52,003 nt of DNA from Fodinicola feengrottensis (lineage in GTDB: Bacteria > Actinomycetota > Actinomycetes > Mycobacteriales > HKI-0501), in NCBI RefSeq assembly GCF_010993775.1, contig NZ_WOTO01000066.1:1-52003 (forward strand). Direction: 5' to 3'. A program made the position numbers and the translations under genes. Of this stretch, positions 8,486-16,625 are shown piece by piece (positions within the stretch are counted from its first letter, which is position 1; each line of letters starts with the position of its first letter). The notes below the pieces were generated by a model. It did no database searches and was not told where the DNA came from. It saw nothing but the letters and a program-made list of their open reading frames with translations.

Positions 8486-9745
8486 TTAACCGCCCTGTCC
8501 TCGGCGGTAGATGACGCCATCCGCGGCCGGCATCCGCAGCCGCTGCGCGGCCAGCGAAAGGACCAGCAATGTGGTGATGTGCGGCGTGTACGTGATCAGT
8601 TCCTGCGGCACCGTGGTGCTCAGGAAGAACCACACCACCAGCAGCACCGCGATGAACAGCCCGATACCGCCCTGGAGCCAGCGGCGCCGCCACAGGTTCC
8701 AGGCGGACAGCAGAACCACCAGCAGCGCGACGAAAAACAGCAACGCGTGTACGGACGAGTTCTGCCGGGACTGCAGGGCGTCGGTGAAGCCGAACAACGT
8801 CGCGCCAGCCGCCAGCCCGCCGGGTCGCCAGTTGCCGAAAATCATCGCGGCGAGGCCGATGTAACCGCGACCGCCGGTCTGTCCCTCCCGGTAGATCGAC
8901 GAGGCCACCGTGACCAGGAAGGCGCCGGCCATGCCGGCCATCCCGCCGGACACAATGACTGCCGCATACTTCATCCGATAGACGTTCACGCCCAGCGTCT
9001 CGGCGGCGATCGGGTTCTCGCCGCATGAGCGCAGCCGCAGGCCGAAGGACGTACGCCACAGCACCAGGAACGTCAGCGGCACCATCAGGATCGCGATGAT
9101 CGTCAGCCACGACAAACCGGTTGTGACACCACGCAGCAGGCCGGCGAGGTCGGAAATCAGGAACCAGTGTTTGGACTCGATCGGCCGCAGAAGACCGGTC
9201 ATGCCCGGAATGCCGATGGTGTCGAAGCCGGGCACCGGCGGCGACTGGGTGGCCCCGCCGCCCTTGCCGGTGAAGGCGATGACCGCCAGATAGCGGGCCA
9301 CGCCCTGTCCGATGATGTTGATCGCGACGCCGGAAATGATGTGGTCAACACCGAAAGTCACGGTGGCGATCGCGTGCACCAGGCCGCCAAGCGCGCCGCC
9401 CACCACCCCACCGACCAGGGCCGCCCAAGGGCTGTTGAAGGCGAGGCAAAAGTACGCGCCGGACCAGGTGCCGAGAATCATCATGCCCTCGAGGCCGATG
9501 TTGACCACACCGGCTCGCTCCGCCCAGAGGCCGCCGAGGCCCGCCAGCCCGACCGGGATCGCGAGGGTGATCGCGGCGCTGATCTGGCCGCCGGACGTGA
9601 TGTCGTCGGCGCCGGTGAGCGTACGCACCAGGCACAGCAGCAGGAAAAGCCCGCCGGTGATGATCAGGCCGCGCCGCCAGTCCAGCTTCGGCCCGGCGGT
9701 GGCGCCGAGTGAGGGCGCGAGGGTGATGTCGGTGGCGGTGCTCAT
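8486..9745 (-). CDS. Nucleoside ABC transporter permease 2
   Basis: An intact 419-residue inner-membrane permease of the BMP-type (Med/PnrA-linked) nucleoside importer, branched-chain amino acid permease fold. About ten hydrophobic helices are visible. The characteristic loop AERAGVVNIGLEGMMILGTW is followed by SCGENPIAAETLGVNVYRMK, the coupling region facing the ATPase, and later GGRGYIGLAAMIFGNWRPGG. The ATG at 9745 overlaps the stop of the first permease (ATGA). It is followed closely by cdd. Confidence 0.88.
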   Translation of the reverse strand: MSTATDITLAPSLGATAGPKLDWRRGLIITGGLFLLLCLVRTLTGADDITSGGQISAAITLAIPVGLAGLGGLWAERAGVVNIGLEGMMILGTWSGAYFCLAFNSPWAALVGGVVGGALGGLVHAIATVTFGVDHIISGVAINIIGQGVARYLAVIAFTGKGGGATQSPPVPGFDTIGIPGMTGLLRPIESKHWFLISDLAGLLRGVTTGLSWLTIIAILMVPLTFLVLWRTSFGLRLRSCGENPIAAETLGVNVYRMKYAAVIVSGGMAGMAGAFLVTVASSIYREGQTGGRGYIGLAAMIFGNWRPGGLAAGATLFGFTDALQSRQNSSVHALLFFVALLVVLLSAWNLWRRRWLQGGIGLFIAVLLVVWFFLSTTVPQELITYTPHITTLLVLSLAAQRLRMPAADGVIYRRGQGG

Positions 9746-10857
9746 GCGGCCGCTCCCTCGGCGACCGGGACATCGGTGGCCAGCTCACGGCCGACCGCGC
9801 GTTGCTGCTGGCGCAACGTCAACCGGCGGACCACCTCATACGCGATGACCACGCACAGCACGACGGTGCCCTGGGTGATGATCACGATCTCCTTCGGGAT
9901 GCCGTTCAGGTCCAGGATCAGCGACGACTGGTCGAGGAGGCCCCAGCAGCAGCGCGCCGAACGCGATGCCGATCGGGTTGTTCCGGCCCAGCAACGCGAT
10001 CGCGATGCCGGTGAAGCCGAGCCCCGCCGGGAAGTCGAGCGAGTACGTGTACGAGGCGCCGAGCAGCTGCGGCAGCCCGACCATGCCGGCCAGCGCACCA
10101 GAGATGATCATGGTGGTGAGGGTCATCCGCTTGACCGACACACCGCTCGCGACCGCCGCCGACGCGGACAGACCGGTGGCCCGCAGATCGAAACCGAACC
10201 GGCTGCGGTTGACCAGGATCTGGTAACCCACGCCGGCCAGGACCGCCAGGATGATCAGCCCGAAGATGGTGGTGTTCGTCCCCGGGATCAGCGGCAGCCC
10301 AGCGACCCGGCCGGACGGCGGGATGGTCGGCGTACCGATGTTGTTGCTGCCGGCGGCCTGGACCGCGAACCGGCCGCGCTGCAACATATACGCCACCAGG
10401 CCGGTGGCGATGAAGTTCAGCATGATCGTGGAGATGACGCTGACCCCGCGGGTCACCTTCAGCAGCCCGGCGATGCCGGACCACAGGCCGCCGACCAGCA
10501 CTGCCACCAGGATCGTCACCAGCTGGCTCAGCACCGGCGGCAGTGGCACGAACCCGGCCACCACGGCGGCGACCATCGCGGCCAGCCGGTACTGCCCGTC
10601 GACACCGATGTTGAACAGCTTCATCCGGAAGCCGATGGCCACCGCGAGCGCGGACAGGAAATATGTCACCGCGTTGTTGATGATGTTCGCGATGCTGCTG
10701 TCCGGCTGCGCGCCGTAGCTGATCATCTGGCCAAACGCGAACAGCGGTTGCGCACCACTGACAGCAGCACCAACGACGACGTGATGATGAGCGACAGCAC
10801 CAGCGCCAGCACCGCGGCCAGCAAGCCCGGCAGCAGCCGTTTGAGCGCGGCGGTCAT
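9742..10857 (-). CDS. Nucleoside ABC transporter permease 1 (two frameshifts)
   Basis: Partner permease of the nucleoside importer. ATG 10857 lies 13 bp after the ATPase stop and is preceded by GAGAGGA, a good ribosome binding site. An N-terminal helix (LLPGLLAAVLALVLSLIITS) is followed by a frame change near 10755. The main body then reads FRMKLFNIGVDGQYRLAAMV, the family VNIG-like loop, with several helices and the coupling sequence LRATGLSASAAVASGVSVKR. A second frame change near 9945 leads into the C-terminus, KEIVIITQGTVVLCVVIAYE. Reconstructed length is about 371 residues, and it couples to permease 2 by ATGA overlap. Confidence 0.85.
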
Positions 10858-10870
10858 CGCGTCCTCTCGA

Positions 10871-12403
10871 TCATGAGCTGCGGTCCGCTGAGTCGCCGCC
10901 AGCTGGCTCGGTGGGTGCGTCGTCGGTGGCGCCGGTCATCGCCGAACCGAGCTCCTCAGGTGTGACGGTGGCTGGATCGACGGTGGCCACGATCCGGCCG
11001 CGCAGGATGACCCGCAGCGTGTCGGACATGCCGATCAACTCGTCCAGGTCGGCGGAGATCAACAACACCGCGAGGCCGGCCGTCCGGGCTCGCCGCAGGT
11101 GCTCCCAGATCGCCGCCTGGGCGCCCACGTCCACGCCACGGGTCGGGTGCGACGCGATCAGCACCCGCGGCTGGTGGCTCATCTCCCGGCCGACAATCAG
11201 TTTCTGCTGGTTGCCGCCGGACAGCGAGGCCGCCGCCACGTCGATGCCGGGCGTACGCACGTCGTATTCCGCGACGATCCGCTCGGTGTCCGCACGCGCG
11301 CCGGCCCGGTCGATCCACGGGCCGGAGATGTTCGGTTTCTGGTTCTGGTGACCCAGGATCCGGTTCTCCCAGAGCGGCGACTCCAGCAGCAGGCCGTGCC
11401 GGTGCCGGTCTTCGGGGATGTAACCGATGCCGGCCGTCCGGCGCTGCCGGGTGTCCCAGTCGGAGATGTCCCCGTGCCCGAGCCGGACCACGCCGGTGGA
11501 CGGGCGCATGCCCATGAGTGCCTCGACCAACTCGGCCTGGCCGTTGCCCTCGACGCCGGCGATGCCCAGGATCTCGCCGCGGTGGATCTCGAAGGAGACC
11601 CCGTCCACCGCGGGCCGCCCGTGCTCCGACGGCACCGTCAGGTCGGTGACCGAGAGCTCCACCTTGTCGGTGACCGCGTCCGTACGCAGCTGCGGCACCG
11701 GCAGTTCGCTGCCGACCATCAGCTCGGCCAGCTGCCGGGAGGTGACCTCGGACGGCTTGACCGTACGCACAGTGGTGCCGCGCCGGACGACGGTGATCTC
11801 GTCGGCGACCGCGAGCACCTCGTCGAGCTTGTGCGAGATGAAGATGACCGTCAGGCCCTCGGCCTTCAGGTCGCGCAGGTTGCCGAAGAGCTCGTCGACC
11901 TCCTGCGGCACCAGCACCGCGGTCGGCTCGTCCAGGATCAGGATTTTGGCGCCCCGGTAGAGAACCTTGAGGATCTCCACCCGCTGCCGGTCGCCCACGC
12001 CGAGGTCCTCGACCAGCCGGTCCGGCTGGATGCCCAGCCCGTACGACTCGGAGATCTCCAGGATCCGGCGGCGAGCCCGAGCCCCGATGCCGCACAGTCG
12101 CTCGGCGCCGAGCACCACGTTCTCGGTGACGGTGAGGTTGTCGGCGAGCATGAAGTGCTGGTGCACCATGCCGATGCCGGCTTTGATCGCCTGCTGGGGA
12201 GAGCCGAAATGCACGGTCGCGCCGTCCACCTCGATGGTGCCGGCGTCCGGCCGCTGCATCCCGTACAGGATCTTCATCAGCGTCGACTTGCCGGCGCCGT
12301 TCTCCCCGACGATCGCATGCACGGTGCCACGCTGCACCTCGATGTTGATGTCGTCGTTGGCGACGACTCCGGGGAACCGCTTGGTGATCCCACGCAGAGC
12401 CAC
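10871..12403 (-). CDS. Nucleoside ABC transporter ATP-binding protein (two ATPase domains)
   Basis: A 510-residue cytoplasmic double ATPase that powers the BMP-type importer. Domain 1 has Walker A GENGAGKST and Walker B KILILDEPTAVLVPQE, with an unusual signature region (VEDLGVGDRQRVEIL). Domain 2 has a degenerate Walker A (GVEGNGQAEL) and a good signature (SLSGGNQQKLIVGRE). This asymmetry is typical of sugar and nucleoside importers of the RbsA/YufO kind. The start is taken as GTG 12403, just before LRGITKRFPGVVANDD. No clear ribosome binding site precedes it and a stop lies 15 codons upstream, so the true start is uncertain. A hairpin separates it from the binding-protein gene. Confidence 0.9.
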   Translation of the reverse strand: MALRGITKRFPGVVANDDINIEVQRGTVHAIVGENGAGKSTLMKILYGMQRPDAGTIEVDGATVHFGSPQQAIKAGIGMVHQHFMLADNLTVTENVVLGAERLCGIGARARRRILEISESYGLGIQPDRLVEDLGVGDRQRVEILKVLYRGAKILILDEPTAVLVPQEVDELFGNLRDLKAEGLTVIFISHKLDEVLAVADEITVVRRGTTVRTVKPSEVTSRQLAELMVGSELPVPQLRTDAVTDKVELSVTDLTVPSEHGRPAVDGVSFEIHRGEILGIAGVEGNGQAELVEALMGMRPSTGVVRLGHGDISDWDTRQRRTAGIGYIPEDRHRHGLLLESPLWENRILGHQNQKPNISGPWIDRAGARADTERIVAEYDVRTPGIDVAAASLSGGNQQKLIVGREMSHQPRVLIASHPTRGVDVGAQAAIWEHLRRARTAGLAVLLISADLDELIGMSDTLRVILRGRIVATVDPATVTPEELGSAMTGATDDAPTEPAGGDSADRSS

Positions 12404-12480
12404 CGCCGTCGGGGCGGTCGCCGGACTCTCGGTCGGCTTTGGTCAGTGCTGGAATGGCTGACGCTCCTCTTTGAGCGAGA

Positions 12481-12512
12481 GGCTGGCCCGATGCCGACGC
12501 ACCGGGCCAGCC
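12481..12512. terminator. Intercistronic hairpin, likely attenuator
   Basis: A 10-bp perfect stem, GGCTGGCCCG (12481-12490) with CGGGCCAGCC (12503-12512), between the BMP lipoprotein gene and the ATPase gene in the same minus-strand operon. Hairpins in this position commonly make the binding protein more abundant than the membrane components; that role here is inferred. Confidence 0.6.
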
Positions 12513-12534
12513 GCTGGATGTCCTGCTGGGGTTG

Positions 12535-13587
12535 CTAGGAAGCCGGGGTCGCCGGGACCACGATCTTCCCGTCGATGATCTGCGTCTTGAAACCGTCGAT
12601 CACCGACTCGTACTGCTTCACGGCCGGGTTGCTGGTCGAGTAGCCGACCCCGTTCTCCTTCAGGCCGAACCGCTGCTCACCGGACTTGACCTGGTTCTTG
12701 CCGGCCTGCTCGACGAAGTTGAACACCGCGGTGTCCACGCCCTTCAGGGCCGAGGTCAGGATCCACTGCTTCTGGTCCGCCGTCGCGGTCGCATACTGGT
12801 CGGAGTCGACGCCGATAGCCCACTTCTTGGAAGCGGCCGCGGCCTCGAACAGACCCGAGCCGGAGCCGCCGGCCGCGTGGTAGACCACGTCAGCGCCACC
12901 GTCGTACATGCCCTGGGCGGTGACCTTCGCCTTCGCCGGGTCGTTGAAGCCGGTGAAGTCCGGCGGCTGGGACAGGTACTTGACCTGGACCTTGATCGTC
13001 TTGTCGACGGCCGCGACCCCGGCCTGGTAACCGGCCTGGAACTTCTGGATCAGCGGAGTCTGCACGCCGCCGATGAAGCCGACGTTCTTGGTCTTGGTCG
13101 CCTTCGCGGCGGCCACCCCGACCAGGAACGAGGACTCGTTCTCCTTGAAGACCAGGTTGGTCACGTTCGGTCCGGAAACGTCGGAGGCGGCGCCGTCGAC
13201 GATCGCGAACTTCACCTTCGGGAACTGCGGCGCGACCTCTTTGAGGCCCGGCGCGTACGCGAAACCGACCGCGATGATCGGGTTGAAGCCGGCCTGGGCG
13301 AGCAGCTTGAGCCGAGCCGCCTTGGCCGCGTCGCTCTCGCCGACCACCGCGGAGAGCTCTTTGGTGGTGATCTTCAGGTCGGTCTTGGCCTTGTCCAGAC
13401 CCGCCGCCGCCAGGTCGTTGAACGACTTGTCGCCGCGGCCACCCACGTCGAACGCGAGCCCGACCTTGACCGACGTGGTCGACGAGCCGCCGCCCGCCGT
13501 CCCGGTGGTGCCACCGCCGCAGGCGGTCAGTGCCATCGCACCGACGGCCAGCACCGAGGCCAGCTTGATCCCCCTCGCTCGACGCAC
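12535..13587 (-). CDS. BMP-family nucleoside-binding lipoprotein
   Basis: Extracellular, lipid-anchored substrate-binding protein of the nucleoside ABC importer (Bmp/Med/PnrA family). The start is GTG 13587, with GGAAGGAG nine bases upstream. A short basic N-terminus (RRARGIKLAS) and hydrophobic stretch end in the lipobox LTAC, so Cys is about residue 23. The mature part has the family's opening KVGLAFDVGGRGDKSFND and the later GFIGGVQTPLIQKFQAGY and HAAGGSGSGLFEAA. About 350 residues, intact. It is the first gene of the nucleoside operon and divergent from sdhC across a 261-bp gap that should hold both promoters; I could not assign them. Confidence 0.9.
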   Translation of the reverse strand: MRRARGIKLASVLAVGAMALTACGGGTTGTAGGGSSTTSVKVGLAFDVGGRGDKSFNDLAAAGLDKAKTDLKITTKELSAVVGESDAAKAARLKLLAQAGFNPIIAVGFAYAPGLKEVAPQFPKVKFAIVDGAASDVSGPNVTNLVFKENESSFLVGVAAAKATKTKNVGFIGGVQTPLIQKFQAGYQAGVAAVDKTIKVQVKYLSQPPDFTGFNDPAKAKVTAQGMYDGGADVVYHAAGGSGSGLFEAAAASKKWAIGVDSDQYATATADQKQWILTSALKGVDTAVFNFVEQAGKNQVKSGEQRFGLKENGVGYSTSNPAVKQYESVIDGFKTQIIDGKIVVPATPAS

Positions 13588-13848
13588 GTCGAGACTCCTT
13601 CCTATGCGCGCCCGGCCCGACGACAGTGTGGGCCGGGATGAACCGTCGCGACTGTAGCGGGCGGCGCAACACCGGGGAGCCGAACGGTGAACTTGTGATG
13701 TCCCGGTAATACGGACGCCGCAGCTTGACCGATCAATGCCCTTGCACCGCTGTCCCACCGCCACGGCAACTGTGCTCGTGACGCAGGTTAGTGTGGCGCA
13801 CTGACAGTCCTGACGAGGGCCGAGTCGGTGGATTCTAAGGAGGTCGGC

Positions 13849-14442
13849 GTGTCGGAACCGGAACCGACCGCCGGGTCGGACCCGGAATCACCCGACGTAT
13901 CCGACCTGCGTACGGCCAAGATCGATGCTCCTGCCGACTCCCTCGCCGAGGCGGACCCCGCCGCGGCCGAGTCTGAGCCGGTTGACGCCACCGAGCCGGA
14001 GCTGGTCGACGCCACCGGCTCGGAGCCAGCGGCTCCCGGTTTCTGGAGCCGGGCGAGCCTCGCCGGTACGCACTATGCCAACCGGGACGGCACCTGGTCC
14101 TGGTACGCGCACCGGGTGACCGGATTCCTGATCTTCGTCGCCGTCCTCGTCCACGTCGCCGACCGTGCGCTGGTGCTCGTTTCCCCGGACTCGTACAACA
14201 CCGTCGCGGCGATCTACACCCACCCGGCCGGCGTGTTGTTGGACGTCGTGGTCTTCGGCGCAGTGCTCTACCACGCGCTGAACGGCCTGCGGATCATCGC
14301 CATCGACACGATCGCCGCCGCGGCCCGGATCCAGGGCACGCTGATGCGAGTCGTGTTGGTGCTGTGGGTTCTGGTCATGATCCCGGTGACGTACCAGCTG
14401 CTGTCGTACCCACTCGCGCAGCTTTTCGGGAGTGCCACATGA
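13849..14442 (+). CDS. sdhC: Succinate dehydrogenase cytochrome b556 subunit with acidic N-terminal extension
   Basis: Membrane anchor of succinate dehydrogenase that binds heme b and quinone. I place the start at GTG 13849, preceded by AAGGAGG at ideal spacing; an in-frame GTG at 13828 lacks one. The first 65 or so residues are an acidic, Pro/Glu/Asp-rich extension of low complexity, unusual for SdhC. The conserved region begins HYANRDGTWSWYAHRVTG, followed by three helices and the heme-ligand region LYHALNGLRIIAID. It overlaps sdhD by four bases (ATGA). The flavoprotein and iron-sulfur subunits are not found downstream. Confidence 0.88.
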   Translation: MSEPEPTAGSDPESPDVSDLRTAKIDAPADSLAEADPAAAESEPVDATEPELVDATGSEPAAPGFWSRASLAGTHYANRDGTWSWYAHRVTGFLIFVAVLVHVADRALVLVSPDSYNTVAAIYTHPAGVLLDVVVFGAVLYHALNGLRIIAIDTIAAAARIQGTLMRVVLVLWVLVMIPVTYQLLSYPLAQLFGSAT

Positions 14443-14789
14443 CCACCATCTGGGAGCATCGGCTGACGCTTTTCATGCGGCTCTCGGGCGTCCTGCTGGC
14501 CGTACTCGTGCTGGGCTACCTCTACCAGACCGACCTCGCGGACGGCGGCGTCCAACGCCTCGGCTTTGCCTGGGTCGCGGCCCGTTGGTCGAACCCGCTC
14601 TGGCAGGCCTGGGACGTGGTCACTCTGTGGCTGGCGCTGCTGCACGGCGCGAACGGCCTCCGCGTCGTCGTCCGCGACTACGCCAAGTCCGGGCGGTTTC
14701 TGTACGGCCTGGTGGGAGTGCTGACGATCGCCGCGCTCGCGGCCGGGACGTACGTGATTTACGCCTTCAACCCCGCACTCACGTCCTGA
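14439..14789 (+). CDS. sdhD: Succinate dehydrogenase hydrophobic membrane anchor subunit
   Basis: A 116-residue partner of SdhC with three membrane helices (about 12-30, 55-75 and 90-112). The helix II motif LALLHGANGLRVVVRDY contains the histidine expected to ligate heme or sit near the quinone site. ATG 14439 overlaps the sdhC stop, so translation is coupled. In actinobacteria sdhCD are normally followed by sdhA and sdhB; here the next gene is on the opposite strand, 250 bp away. Confidence 0.88.
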   Translation: MTTIWEHRLTLFMRLSGVLLAVLVLGYLYQTDLADGGVQRLGFAWVAARWSNPLWQAWDVVTLWLALLHGANGLRVVVRDYAKSGRFLYGLVGVLTIAALAAGTYVIYAFNPALTS

Positions 14790-14835
14790 GAGCTACCGCG
14801 CGCTCATCGCACCCGGCCGCGGCGAAATCTACATA

Positions 14836-15020
14836 GGGTGCGGCGCGAAATTGTCGTACGTGTCTGTTTTTCTTTCCCCCTCCCTTTGAACGGGCGGGGG
14901 GTGGGTCGAGAGGTGGACCTTAATTTTTAGTTGAACATCGGTCCTCAAACCCCCCCCCCACCCGTCACTGGGTGGGGGGGTGATTTTTGGGGGTGGGTAC
15001 GACAGTTTCGAGCCGCACCC
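14836..15020. repeat. 185-bp element bounded by 24-bp imperfect inverted repeats
   Basis: The left end 14836-14859 (GGGTGCGGCGCGAAATTGTC plus GTAC) is complementary to the right end 14997-15020 with 22 of 24 positions matching. The interior is T-rich and G/C-homopolymer-rich and contains a strong hairpin. It fills the space between the convergent sdhD and SCO4848-type genes. No target-site duplication is obvious, so a mobile (MITE-like) origin is only a possibility; a structured bidirectional terminator is the alternative. Confidence 0.6.
14953..14987. terminator. Strong G/C hairpin followed by T-run
   Basis: CCCCCCCACCC (14953-14963) pairs perfectly with GGGTGGGGGGG (14970-14980), loop GTCACT, followed by TGATTTTT. 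A typical intrinsic terminator for sdhD transcription. The long C and G runs make this spot prone to length errors. Confidence 0.7.
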
Positions 15021-15042
15021 CGCGTACGGGCCGGCCAGACTC

Positions 15043-15279
15043 TCAGCTTGAGCGGCGCCGAGAGGCCAGGAAACCGCGGATGCCGTAGACGCCGACGACG
15101 GTTCCAATGGCGAGTGAAGTGACGATCAGCAGCACATGCACGATCAGGAAGCTGGTCGGCGAGCCGGCCGTGAAGGAGCGGGGGTCATTCCAGATCGCGA
15201 CCGCGAAGCGCGGCCAGATGATCCAGTTCCACACGCCGACGACCACCAGGAAGATCGACCAACCACGCGAGAGCACCAT
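15043..15279 (-). CDS. SCO4848-type small membrane protein
   Basis: An intact 78-residue protein with two membrane helices. The first is in LSRGWSIFLVVVGVWNWIIW, the second around LIVHVLLIVTSLAIGTVVGV, ending GIRGFLASRRR. The pattern WSIFL..GVWNW.IWPRF and the (A)IGTVVG.YGIRG end match the conserved actinobacterial SCO4848 family, named after the Streptomyces coelicolor gene. As I recall, that family sits next to D-alanyl-D-alanine carboxypeptidase and near sdh genes, as here. Function unknown. Confidence 0.8.
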   Translation of the reverse strand: MVLSRGWSIFLVVVGVWNWIIWPRFAVAIWNDPRSFTAGSPTSFLIVHVLLIVTSLAIGTVVGVYGIRGFLASRRRSS

Positions 15280-15405
15280 GCCTCCAGTGTCCCCGGCCGC
15301 CAGCAGGCAACTTCTACCGGGTGTCGAAGCAGGCGTACGCCGCTTTTGGGCTAGTTCCGCGCGCCTGCGAGACCTACGGGGTTCGTGTGACTAGCGTGGC
15401 TGCCG

Positions 15406-16625
15406 ATGCCCGTGAGCCCGCTGACTACTCCGATGCCCGCGATCTCCCGTCGGCGGGCGGTCGTTCTGGTGGCGGCGCTGTGCTGCGCGATCGGCGCGGC
15501 GATTCCGTGGCCAGGGGCGGCCACCGCGGACATCAGGACCGGACCGATCGGCGGGTCGCTGATGGGTACGACCGGCGAGGTGCACGCCTCGAACTCGGCC
15601 CCGCCGCCGGCGATGGACGCCTCCGCGTACGTCGTCGCCGACGCCACCACCGGCAACGTGCTCGCCGCCAAGCAACCGCACTGGCGGAACGAGCCGGCCA
15701 GCATCCTCAAGACCCTGCTGACGCTGACGATCGTACGAAATGTGCCGCTGGACAAGCAGGTCGTCGTCAACGCCGCCGACCTCAACGTCGAGTGCACCTG
15801 CGTAGGCCTGACGCCCGGCCGCAGCTACACCGTTGACGCACTCCTGCACGCGCTGCTGATGCGCTCCGGCAACGACGTGGCCAATGTGCTGGCGGAGGCG
15901 ACCGGCAGCCGCGCGAAGACGCTGCAGCTGATGAACGCGCGACCGCGGCCTCCCTCGGCGCGTACGACATCAACGCCCTCACCCCGAACGGCCTGAACAC
16001 CCCCGGCCAGGCGGTCTCCGCGTACGACATGGCGCTGGTCCTGCGAGCCGGACTGGCCGACCCGCGCTTTCTGCAGTACTTCTCCAGCACGACATTCTCG
16101 TTCGGTCCAGTAGGTGGCCCGAGTCGGCCGTTGGAAAGCCAGAACGAGCTCTGGCACCTCGGCTTTTCCGGTGAGATCGGCGCGAAAAAAAACGGGTGGA
16201 CGACACCGGCCGGGCACACGTTCGCGGCCGCCGCACAGCGTGGCGGGCGTACGCTCATCGTCACGATGCTGAATGACGACCCACCCGGCCGGCGCGGACG
16301 CCGCCGCCCTGCTGAATTGGGGCTTTGGACTGTCCGCCTCCGCTGGCGCGGTGGGCAGCCTCGTCCCGGCACCGGCCGATGTGGCGCAGGCGCAGCAGGC
16401 CCGGGCCGCCGCCAACGCAGCCAAGGCCAACACCATCCAACAACACGCCAACGCCCAAACAACGCCTGGCCGGCCAACGAAAACTCCGCCGCCGGGCTCG
16501 AATGTCAGCGTGCAGAGCGGATTCTCGCTCGGCGCGGTCGGCCTTGCCGGCATCGCACTGCTGCCCGGCCGCCGCCGCCCCAAAAAAAGCGCCGCAGGAA
16601 CAGCCGACCAACTCGCGAGCGTTGA
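15406..16625 (+). CDS. D-alanyl-D-alanine carboxypeptidase, first of a tandem pair (three frameshifts)
   Basis: Exported penicillin-binding serine enzyme (peptidase S11) that trims D-Ala from peptidoglycan stem peptides. Signal peptide: RRRAVVLVAALCCAIGAAIP. The active-site SxxK is in EPASILKTLLTL, the SxN motif is in MRSGNDVANVL, and the third motif reads AKKNGWTTPAG (KNG rather than KTG). Breaks lie near 15942, 16285 and the A7 run at 16577-16583. Correcting the last gives a C-terminal helix (GAVGLAGIALLPG), a basic tail and a TGA at 16623-16625. That stop overlaps the ATG of the next gene (TGATG). A single C-terminal anchor is usual for this family. Confidence 0.85.

Noticed and set aside
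13588..13764. N-terminal extension of the BMP lipoprotein upstream of 13587
   Set aside because: GTG 13587 has a strong ribosome binding site and places the signal peptide and lipobox correctly; the extension has no protein-like features.
14836..15020. Insertion sequence
   Set aside because: Too short for a transposase and no coding frame inside; only a MITE-like or terminator role is possible.
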